Origin: CAZKYP01 sp964556885
GTDB lineage: Bacteria > Planctomycetota > Phycisphaerae > Sedimentisphaerales > Anaerobacaceae
Assembly (NCBI GenBank): GCA_964556885.1
Contig: CAZKYP010000102.1
Span: forward strand, 1-11,955
Reading direction: 5' to 3'
Length of the DNA stretch: 11,955 bases
Shown: in pieces, positions 1 to 7,600 of the stretch
How positions within the stretch are numbered: the stretch's first letter is position 1
How the letters are laid out: each line of letters starts with the position of its first letter
Program-made: the position numbers and the translations under genes
The notes under the pieces: generated by a model
The model's input: only the letters and a program-made list of their open reading frames with translations
What the model was told of the DNA's origin: nothing
The model's database searches: none

Positions 1-1237
1 TTACCATTAAATCGAGCTTAGGATCGATCAGAACCGACTCAACTTTAAGCGTTTCACCCAATTTAATACGTGTATCCCTTGCAGGAGACGTAAAAAGAAC
101 TTCCGGCTTAGTGGAAAAATCCAAAACAAAAGGTTCGTCTTCACGAATACCAACCACCAACGGCGGAGCTTCATCAACGCGGCCCCACGAATGACCATCC
201 GCATGTATATTACGACAAATGCCAACATGCAAATCATCGAGGTATACATCCAGATCAGGTGAATAATCCCCCACAGGAACTTTGCAAATGCTGTAAGGTT
301 TTCGATTTCCATCAAAATCGCGTCTGCCGCCAAACTGAAAACATGCCCGGCCACTGAACAATGTACCGCTTATCTTAGCATTTTTCCCGGCCAGATTGAC
401 CGGTGCGGCCTTTATAATTCCATAGGCACCTGAATACGGCCTGACTATAAGCTGTTTTCCCGATGGTGCTGCGGAAAAACAATAATCGATCCCGTCTATT
501 TTGCGAAATTCCTTGAGCCAGTTGAAGCTCCTGTCGTCAACCCGGCCAAAATCCCCGTTGGGAACCAGGTGCAGAGCAGTAGACGGATTATCGAACCAGC
601 CGGTGATACGTCGGTTGTGCCCCAGCCAGACATCGTATTTGTGTCCTGCGATATTTATATTTCCTCGAAAGGCCTTTGTTGTAACAAAAGATACACCACT
701 CGTACCATCTTCAATAATGAGCAACCGCGGCAGGACCTCAAGCAGCCGCACACCGTCGTCACCGAAAGCCATTGGTATACCGATACAATCGAAACAGACC
801 TGTTTTTCGATACTCGAATCGTTGACAAAGGTTTTCCCCGGTGGATTTTCCTGGACCGCAATCGGTTTGTCATTCGTCAAATCCAAATCACCGTTCAAAT
901 CGAAATATAACGTGTCGTATGTCAATCCCGCCCCGCCGGAGGCATCGAGGGCAAAACAATACCATTTACCGGTAAAGCCATTATGATATTCATACGGAAG
1001 GTGAATCGAACCAAAGAGCGGCTTGTCGCTTACGAACCGCGGATAAGCCGCAACATTCGGATCGGGCTGTGTTACGCACTGAGTACCCTGTCCGTATGTA
1101 AATTCACGATATAATTGCTCGGGCACATCAAATGCGGATATTTCCCGGAGCTCGACAACCTGCTCTTCGGGTTTTCTCTGACAGCCACAAACAATCAGAA
1201 CACAAAATGCCGCGATTACGAGTCTATTCCAAAACAA
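1..1237 (-). CDS. Third paralog of the putative selenoprotein array; lipoprotein-like, 3' end off the window
   Basis: The frame is open from about 1282 to the left edge, with 412 codons visible from the chosen start. No ATG is available. I chose the TTG at 1237-1235 because it aligns with the TTG start of the next paralog (2958) and gives a short basic N-terminus, a hydrophobic core and a lipobox-like VCGC with Cys19, so the product is probably a lipoprotein. No Shine-Dalgarno is visible. The body aligns along its whole length with the 1273-2958 product: ELREISAFD near residue 29, a calcium-loop-like DLNGDLDLTND at 113-123, QVCFD, a GHKYDVWLGH block, CFSAAPSGKQLIVRPYSG, a KVPVGDYSPDLDV block and the Ig-like FVLDFSTKPEVLFTSPA segment. 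The visible part ends at DPKLDLMV, just before the region where the paralogs carry UGA. By analogy the missing 3' end should hold the same UGA and hairpin. Function is unknown; extracytoplasmic location is inferred. Confidence 0.8.
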   Translation of the reverse strand, partial: MFWNRLVIAAFCVLIVCGCQRKPEEQVVELREISAFDVPEQLYREFTYGQGTQCVTQPDPNVAAYPRFVSDKPLFGSIHLPYEYHNGFTGKWYCFALDASGGAGLTYDTLYFDLNGDLDLTNDKPIAVQENPPGKTFVNDSSIEKQVCFDCIGIPMAFGDDGVRLLEVLPRLLIIEDGTSGVSFVTTKAFRGNINIAGHKYDVWLGHNRRITGWFDNPSTALHLVPNGDFGRVDDRSFNWLKEFRKIDGIDYCFSAAPSGKQLIVRPYSGAYGIIKAAPVNLAGKNAKISGTLFSGRACFQFGGRRDFDGNRKPYSICKVPVGDYSPDLDVYLDDLHVGICRNIHADGHSWGRVDEAPPLVVGIREDEPFVLDFSTKPEVLFTSPARDTRIKLGETLKVESVLIDPKLDLMV

Positions 1238-1272
1238 ATCACACCAGTAAAATTTAACTTGTCCTGAATTTT

Positions 1273-2958
1273 TCAGTTTTTATAAATCACAAATTGTCGT
1301 TCTGCAGCTACTTTGCCATACAGTTCCTTCGTATCGTAGAGCACCTTGATTGTAAATGTCTCTTCGTTTCCATTAAGTTTGATGTTTTCCGGCACCCGCC
1401 ACGAGTACCCGCATGTACCACCTCACCCAAAGGGCATAACGCCAGAGATAACTTTTTCACCGTCAGCCCGCGAGATTATAACCTGGGGCTTAATTCTATC
1501 GTAATCCGATGAAGGTACCAGAAATTGTAAGAATATAAATAAACCTGTAAGAATCAAAATTCCAATTATAAAAGTAACAGGGAGAATACGGTATTTTTTC
1601 CGAAGGCGGGACGGCAAAAACCAGAATAAAATCACAGGTATAATCAGTGCGGCTATATATTTTATTAAGTCCGGATTTTGAAATCCTTGATACGGCTTGC
1701 TTTCGATGCTTCGAATCATAATATTGAGCTTAGGGTCTACTAAAACAGCCTCTACCTGCAATTGTTCACCCGGCTTGATTCTTGTATTCACGGCAGGTGA
1801 CGCAAATATGACCTGAGGTTTATTGGAGAAATCCAGAACAAAGGGTTTATCCCTGCGGATTTTAATCCCATATACCTTATCGTGATTGATATCTCGTGAC
1901 TTGCCGTCGGAATAATAATTATCCGAAACATCTAATCTCAAATTTCCAAAAGTAATCGTCAGGGAAACCGGCAAATAGTCACCTACCGGAAGCAAACAAC
2001 TCCGAATCCGGGCCGGTCGATTGTCTTCCCACTCTCCTTCAACGGCTACCGCCGCATCTCTGGAAAGCAATGAACCATCCATTTTTTCGTTGAATACAAA
2101 TCTCCAGCCGGAGCCTATCTGAAAAATACCAAAGTCACCCACGTAAGGTCGAACATATAATTTATCTCCAGCAGGTGTTGCTGAAAATCGATAATATTGA
2201 CCCTCAATTTTATGTAATGTCAATAAAAAATCGGCATATAACCAGGTCGGGCCTCGTTCGGATTTTTTTTGTGGAATCAACTCAAAATTCGTGGAAGGCT
2301 GGTCGAACCAGCCTGAAATTAAATACTTATGCCCTAATAAAACATAGTATTTATGGCCTGCGATTTCAACTTCACCTGTGTGAGCTTTGGTAGTGACTAA
2401 CCTCAAAGATGAATAACCACGACTGGAAACTATCAATCGCGGCATTACCTCCAGGGGACGCTCGCCTTCGGAGCCGAAGGGGAAATTAATATTCAGATAT
2501 TCGAAACAGACCTGCTGTTCGACTGTCTTTCCTACTTGAAGCAATGCACCCTCAGGGGGATTGCTGATGACCGACACAGTTTTATCGTCTGTCAAATCCA
2601 GGTTAAAATTCGAATCAAACCAGAGCCGGTCGTACCCGCTGCCGGTTCCGTCGGACTCGTCGATTACGAAATGGTACCACCGCTCCTCAGGCTCCGGACA
2701 AAGTCCCCTCGGTAACAAAATAGAACCGTAAAGTGATTTTTCCGATGTAAGATCAGGATAAGTTACATTCGGATCGGCCAGTGTTTCACATACGACACCC
2801 TGTCCGCCAATTAAGGTTCTGTTTAGCTCAACAGGAATTTCAAATGCGGATATTTCCCGCAGCTCGATGTCCTGCTCTTTGGGATTGTCCGCAAAGCCGC
2901 ATCTGAATATTATAAGCACAAGACAAAGTACCGTGATTGTAAATTTTACAAGTGACAA
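1273..2958 (-). CDS. Putative selenoprotein (561 aa with UGA read as Sec512), secreted and membrane-anchored, unknown function
   Basis: A conventional reading ends after 511 aa at the UGA 1425-1423. The frame continues for 49 codons to a second UGA (1275-1273), and that extension is homologous to the one in the next paralog, so I annotate Sec512 with Cys516 at +4 (MPFG-U-GGTCGYSW). The start is TTG 2958, the only good start after an in-frame TAA at 2976; no Shine-Dalgarno is seen. Residues 1-23 form a signal peptide, with cleavage likely after GFA. A calcium-loop-like DSNFNLDLTDD lies at 115-125, conserved beta-rich blocks follow, and an Ig-like segment begins near 372 (FVLDFSNKPQVIF). Two membrane segments (about 432-449 and 458-480), separated by a basic loop RLRKKYR, interrupt the Ig-like region. 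With a positive loop inside, both the large N-terminal part and the Sec tail would be outside the cytoplasm. It sits 34 nt downstream of one paralog and 35 nt upstream of the other. Sec/Cys redox chemistry is inferred; I do not recognise the family. Confidence 0.82.
1391..1409 (-). promoter_or_regulatory. bSECIS-like hairpin after the UGA of the middle paralog
   Basis: Starting 13 nt after the UGA, the mRNA reads GGUACUCG-UGG-CGGGUGCC: an 8-bp stem (two G-U wobbles) closed by a UGG loop. The loop starts 21 nt after the UGA and has a G at its second position. Bacterial SECIS elements are known to be short stem-loops immediately downstream of UGA inside the coding region, with a small G-containing apical loop, recognised by SelB. 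Relative to the paralog hairpin at 3111-3129, one pair changed from U-A to C-G and two from U-A to U-G, so pairing is preserved throughout. Confidence 0.72.
1423..1425 (-). other. In-frame UGA predicted to encode selenocysteine (Sec512)
   Basis: The TGA lies between codons for MPFG and GGTCGYSWRVP. The next paralog has the same arrangement at 3143-3145. The distance to the terminal UGA (50 codons) is identical in both genes, and the downstream peptides are similar while differing at many sites, as expected for coding sequence under selection. A UGA-terminated gene with decaying sequence after it would not conserve frame and length. Confidence 0.8.
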
Positions 2959-2992
2959 AATGCACCAAAAAATTTAACCAATTGCCCGCTTT

Positions 2993-4024
2993 TCAATCGC
3001 GATAAATCACAATCCGCCGCTCAGCAATCATCTTGCCGTAAAGCCCGCGCGTGTCGAATGTAGTCCTGATTGTAAAAGTTTCCTGGTTTCCGTCAAGCTT
3101 AATATCATTTGGTATTCGCCACGAATACCCGCAGGTGCCGCTTCAGCCAAAGGGCATTTTGCCCTGAGCAACAACCTGACCGGATGAATTGATAATCTCA
3201 ACTATCGGATCGATAGACTCGAAGTTCGCGTATTCGGTGCCGTCCGGCAGCTTGATATTATCGCCTTTTTTCTTTTTTGTATCTTCCAGAGCACTGATTA
3301 GCAAATTCATCTCAGGATAAACAAGAATCGCCTCGACCTTCAATTCAGTTCCGGCTTTGAAACGCTGGTCCGCGGCCGGATTATTGAAAATCACCTCCGG
3401 CTTTTCCGTCAGGCCGAAAACGAAAGACTTACCCGCCCGAACCTTCATTCCGAATACCGGCGGCTCTGTCGGTTTTTCACCCGGCATGGCGATTTTTATA
3501 TTGAGTCCCACTCTAATCCCGTCATACCGGACAGCAATCCTGAACGGCCTGTAATCACCGACGGGAACCTTCAGCTTTCCATCTTCTTTTTCACATTTAG
3601 CAACATCAATGATGGCATCCCTGCTCTGAAGCCAGCCAAGCTCTATCGTACCACCCTTCGTATCGTTTCCGGCGGAACCGACCTCAAGAAGACCATACGG
3701 GCCGCTGTAAGGTTTCACGGTGAGCTTGTCACCAAAGGCAGTGGCGGAGAAGGTATAAAACTTTCCGTCTACGAAACGCCAGGCGGATAGAATCGGTATC
3801 CTTTCAAGATTGTTTCCAAGAAATAAATAAGTAATCTGCCGGTCATAGCTGCCGGATATCATCGAGCTTTGGCTTAAAACAGCTTCGAATTCCTTCGAGC
3901 CGACCAGGATATTGCCCTTTCGAGCTATCGGGAAGATAAAGCGAACGATTTTATGTCCGGTTTCTGCGGGAGCTGGGGATGGCCCAAAGCAGTAAACGGC
4001 AGAATCGAAAAACTCAAACTTCAA
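2993..4024 (-). CDS. Putative selenoprotein paralog (343 aa with Sec294), 5'-truncated
   Basis: The standard reading is 293 aa, ending at UGA 3145-3143. The frame then continues 49 codons to UGA 2995-2993, giving Sec294 and Cys298 (KMPFG-U-SGTCGYSW). The middle and C-terminal parts match the two paralogs: FYTFSATAFGDKLTVKPYSGPYG near 89-111, KVPVGDYRPFRIAV near 152-165, an Ig-like FVFGLTEKPEVIFNNPA near 201-217, and KVEAILVYPEMNLLIS. Where the middle paralog has two membrane helices, this protein has a soluble Lys-rich linker (DTKKKKGDN). It lacks the signal peptide, the calcium-loop-like motif and roughly the first 150 residues. Similarity starts at its very first residues (KFEFF matching the VCFEYL region), and upstream the frame is closed by TAA, TGA and TGA within about 40 nt. 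The TTG at 4024 is only the first possible start, with no Shine-Dalgarno. It is either a 5'-deleted gene (possibly a pseudogene) or a shorter cytoplasmic variant; the intact tail and hairpin suggest recent loss. Confidence 0.72.
3111..3129 (-). promoter_or_regulatory. bSECIS-like hairpin after the UGA of the truncated paralog
   Basis: Thirteen nt after the UGA, the mRNA reads GGUAUUCG-UGG-CGAAUACC, a perfect 8-bp stem with a UGG triloop. Position, stem length and loop are identical to the element at 1391-1409, while the stem sequence differs by compensated changes. The hairpin lies inside codons for GYSWRIP, so protein constraint explains some of the conservation, but not the maintained pairing of the synonymous and conservative changes. 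Confidence 0.75.
3143..3145 (-). other. In-frame UGA predicted to encode selenocysteine (Sec294)
   Basis: This TGA is flanked by MPFG upstream and SGTCGYSWRIP downstream, in the same position as the UGA at 1423-1425 of the middle paralog. A cysteine follows at +4, giving a U-x-x-x-C pair. UGA also terminates the extended frame 50 codons later, so a general reassignment of UGA in this genome is unlikely; recoding has to be local. Confidence 0.78.
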
Positions 4025-4344
4025 TATTCACAGACAACAGAATCAGTCAAGACTTTAATATAGCTTCACGAACTCACGAGTAAGCCTGACGAACCCCAAA
4101 AATGGCGAGCAAAGCTATCACAAACGGAAGCTGTAGAGTGGTGATAAAACGCTCCGAAATTGACTCCCGTTTTCTTGAGAAAATATGTACAACCTGACTA
4201 CAATCAGAAAGGCCAATATCTCCCTATTATTTAAAAAGCTGATTTTTTAAGTTCTTAATTATCATCAACTTAAGGCCTTTAAAAAATGGTTACCATCTTC
4301 AATGCCCTCTGCTCAAATATTATTATATAGGTCTCAATAAAAAC

Positions 4345-4421
4345 TTGTGTAAACAGGGATTGTAGTATTTGATGAGCTCTTGTAGCTGACCTGTTTTGGG
4401 CCAGGAAAAAGGTTTACACAA
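4345..4421. repeat. 77-nt segment bounded by 10-bp inverted repeats
   Basis: TTGTGTAAAC at 4345-4354 and its exact reverse complement GTTTACACAA at 4412-4421 bound the segment. Similar TTGTGTAAA-type ends occur in IS256-family insertion sequences, so it could be a tiny internally deleted element or a repeat unit. No transposase sequence and no clear target duplication are visible. Confidence 0.4.
4356..4394. repeat. Dispersed intergenic repeat, copy 1
   Basis: This stretch (GGATTGTAGTATTTGAT, then GAGCTC, then TGACCTGT) aligns with 9020-9062 in the same orientation, with a few mismatches and two small indels. Each copy lies downstream of the 3' end of a minus-strand gene. Confidence 0.5.
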
Positions 4422-4439
4422 CATCATAACAAATTGTAA

Positions 4440-4559
4440 CTAAGTCACAGGTTTAAGTTTTGGGATTCCTAATACTTTAGATAAAACTCGATAAATGTTT
4501 ATTAGATCTAAACGTCCCGTGCTATTGAAATCTGTGCCTTGGCATATATCTGGACTCGA
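4440..4559 (-). pseudogene. Dockerin-like half-domain remnant, out of frame with the C10 gene
   Basis: Starting 41 nt after the C10 peptidase stop, in another frame, 39 codons encode a peptide with CQGTDFNSTGRLDLINIYRV followed by LSKVLG, ending in TAG (4440-4442). It resembles one calcium-binding half of a type I dockerin: D-x-N-x-x-G-x-L-D-L followed by a hydrophobic helix. Secreted Planctomycetota proteins with anchor-Q-type ends often continue into a dockerin, so this is probably the former C-terminus of the peptidase, detached by stop codons and indels. The frame has no start codon of its own. The match is by eye and rests on one short motif. Confidence 0.4.
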
Positions 4560-4600
4560 ACACTAACACTATGGTCATATGAAGTTTTAGAATTTCAGGA

Positions 4601-7600
4601 CTAAGGATAGACATATTCGTCGGCACCAATGTCTATTCTATTGCCAATAATCCGTGGGTTGCCATCTATATCAATATCATCAGCATCCATAGGATAACTT
4701 GGATCGCCAGCGTCTATGCAGGGAGAGCTTCGCTGTAAATGCCAGTCTGCACTTATACCATCATAATCAGTACCTGCACCAGATGAAGGATCAACAAATA
4801 TTGGATCTGTATCAATGTTATTTGCATAAGCACCATTAAAAACAGATCCAGTACCCACTAAACCAAAGTGAGTTGCACCCCCTTGTATATCGTTCCAAAA
4901 GAAATTAGGATCCGAGTCGTAGTCTAAACATATTTGTTGTCCTTCGAACATAGCGGTATTACCGTAAATAATGCTATTAAGAATTTCAGGTTCGGAGTTA
5001 TTATCACAAAAGAGACCGCCTCCATAATTTGATATGTTATTTGAAATTGTATTGTTAATTATCTTTGGACAGCAGTTGACGTTACATTTAATTCCACCGC
5101 CTGAAAAACCACGATTATTTACTATGATATTATTTACTATAATTGGTGAGCAGACTTGACAAAAGATACCCCCACCTCCAGAATTATATGCATAGTTATT
5201 GCAGATAATATTGGAAGCTATAAGCGGTGATGAGGATAAAACACAAATACCTCCCCCTGCCTCGCTTGCATAATTATGGTGTATAATATTACATTGAATT
5301 TTAGGTGAAGAATTCTCACAATATATAGCTCCGCCATAATTGTGCGGAGAAGAGCCATTAGCTCTTCCATAGCTGATATCACAATAAGATAATTCATCAT
5401 CTTCACCCGAAGAAATAAAGTCCAATCCCAACCAGCCTTCGGCGGTATCTGCACAAGTGAACGTAATTTCTTCAGATTTTGTTCCATTCGCAATTAGCGT
5501 AGCATTCTCACCAACTTTTAAAAAATATTTCCCTCTGAAAATTACTTCAACACCAGGTTCGATAATAAGGGACATACCATTTGCCACCTCTATATCATTC
5601 TCGATTAAATATGGTCCGTTATCAGCTGTCCACGTTCCTGATACTAAAGGCATATTAATTAATGTCCCCAAATAGCCATACCCTTTAACAGGAATCTCAT
5701 AATCTGGTAATTCATTAGAAGAAATAATGATATTGGCGTAGTAAAAATTCACCGAATTCGAATCTGGTGTAAAGGTAACTTGCAAAGTTTCTATTTCACC
5801 CGAATCTAATATAATCTTTTTATTCTGCAGACCGAAATGAGCTGGATCAGAAGAAGAGATATTTATAATATTTACTGAACCTGTACTTCCATTTTTTAGA
5901 TAAAGGATTAAATCTGAATTGCTACCAGCTTGAACGCTGCCAAAATCCATAGGATCAGGTATAGCTGTTAGCGACAATCCGGATGTAAGTTGAGCTTCGT
6001 TTGTACCCCCGTATGCCCCAATATTTACTCTATATCCATGTGGGAACGGCTCATCTCCAACAGGATCATTTGGATTTCCACCATCAATACAAGGTGAATC
6101 TATGTTTAAATGCCAATCGGCTAAGAAACCATCATAGTCTAGACCAGCTCCAGAGGATGGCGCTACAAATCCAGGGTATTCTTCAATATTATGCTCATAT
6201 ATACCACTAAATGTATCGCCTTTAATGGAATTCTTTCCACCTTCAATATCATTATATTGAAGTTCTGGGACAGAGAATTTCGATAAATAAATTTGATCTT
6301 CGATACCGGAGACATTGCCCCAAATAATAGAATTTGAAATTGTTGGAGATGCATTGGCATAACAATATATACCTCCCCCAGATCCAGCTTTGTTATATGC
6401 TATCGTATTATTCCTCAAAATTGGTGAAGCTTCAATGACAAAGATTCCTCCTCCTCTATTAAGTGTATGATTGTTCACAATTATATTATTTTCAATTGTC
6501 GGTTTTGCACCATAGGCTACGCATATTCCTCCACCATCCTGAGCTGAGATAAAATTGTTGCATATAATATTGTTTCTTATGATTGGACATGAATTATACC
6601 AACATCCTATTCCACCACCACCAATTGTACCCCACTTTTCCAAGATGGAGTTATTTCTGATGACGTTATTCTCTATTACCACCTCATTTTCTCCGAAATT
6701 TGCAGGGGCGGCACAAACGATAGGAGTCGATGTACAGTGTTCAATTTCACAATAACGTATAGTATCAGCGTAAGATAAATGAATTCCTTTCCAACCCATT
6801 GCTGGATCAGCAGCGGTAAATATTATGGGCTGGGAACTTGTACCAATCGCCTGCAGATTACTTGCGTTTAACAAGTGGGGATAAAACTTTAGCTCAACAC
6901 CTGGCTCTATGACTAAATTATCAGCCTCGACATCACAGCATATATAGTAGGGAGATTCCGAGGGCATCAAATGTACATTAAAAAGTGTTTTCTCATTGAT
7001 AATTGTACCACCTTCTGGAATTCCGTAACCAAAAACTTCAATAATTTTAAAATATTCTTCTTCATTACTGGTATAATTTATAACTAAATCTCCACCGAAC
7101 AAACCCATGTCATCGAAGTGGCCCTGAATAAAAATGACTTTCTCCATTCCGGATTCGATTAAAACGTCTGCTAATGAATCGGAATTTATAGAACCTGCTG
7201 TTTCAGATATTAAGAAGTGTTCAGGAGTGTTGATCGAATTAATAAATATTGAATTTAAACCAGTATTTTTAAAGATGATGGATTCTATTGGGGTAATCTC
7301 ACCTGCTCTACAACCCCCTATATTAACCGAGTTGGTGTTTATTGTTAAGGCCGAAAAATTTCTATCAGGTTCATTAATAAAAGTACCATCAAATACTATG
7401 CTATAATCATCAGGCAGACCTACAGGCAGCACATACCACGCACCAAGAATACTATGGGGTAAATCTGTGCCCCAGCCAAAGTTGAGATGGTAAAATCTAT
7501 CTGTATTATAGCCATCCGCAACAATTGAGTGTCCTCCACATTGATCAGGTTTGGAAACTCCCAAAGCAGCTGGAGCTTTATTAACTATCGAAGATTTCAG

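Larger units (their letters stand above)
4025..4600. other. Intergenic region, 576 nt: remnant coding sequence and repeats
   Basis: No intact gene is visible. From right to left it holds a dockerin-like reading-frame remnant (4440-4559), a 12-bp AAATTGTAACTA motif (4431-4442) also present at 9209-9220, a 78-nt segment with 10-bp inverted ends (4345-4421), AT-rich hairpins such as TTAAAAA-GCTGAT-TTTTTAA (4231-4250), and a weak two-copy 21-nt direct repeat (4053-4094). No convincing promoter or GC-rich terminator was found for the flanking genes. Confidence 0.6.

Noticed and set aside
28..354. A 108-aa minus-strand membrane-like open frame
   Set aside because: It lies in another frame of the third paralog, whose frame aligns with its relatives through the whole stretch; the apparent hydrophobicity is a shadow effect.
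2996..3142. A separate small gene of about 50 aa after each paralog
   Set aside because: There is no start codon or ribosome site right after the UGA, and the frame and MPFG junction are conserved in both copies, which favours one continuous protein.
1273..3145. General reassignment of UGA (a variant genetic code) as the reason for the read-through
   Set aside because: The same extended frames end at UGA (1273-1275 and 2993-2995), and other genes stop at TAA or TAG with no internal UGA. Recoding is confined to one site per paralog, each followed by a hairpin.
4020..4052. TTGACT ... TATTGA as promoter of the array
   Set aside because: The spacer is 18 nt, the -10 match is poor, and it overlaps the putative start codon, so it cannot serve the annotated start.
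4053..4094. Two-copy 21-nt direct repeat starting GTTCGT
   Set aside because: Only the first 12 nt agree reasonably (10 of 12); too degenerate to call a tandem repeat or CRISPR-like array.
4074..4225. Minus-strand frame with a hydrophobic LPFVIALLAIFG stretch upstream of the truncated paralog, tested as its lost N-terminus
   Set aside because: It has no start codon, ends in TGA before the gene, is in a different frame, and shows no similarity to the signal peptides or N-terminal blocks of the paralogs.
4231..4285. AT-rich hairpins as a factor-independent terminator for the C10 gene
   Set aside because: Stems are almost purely A/T, lie more than 300 nt after the stop, and no clear U-tract follows in the right orientation.
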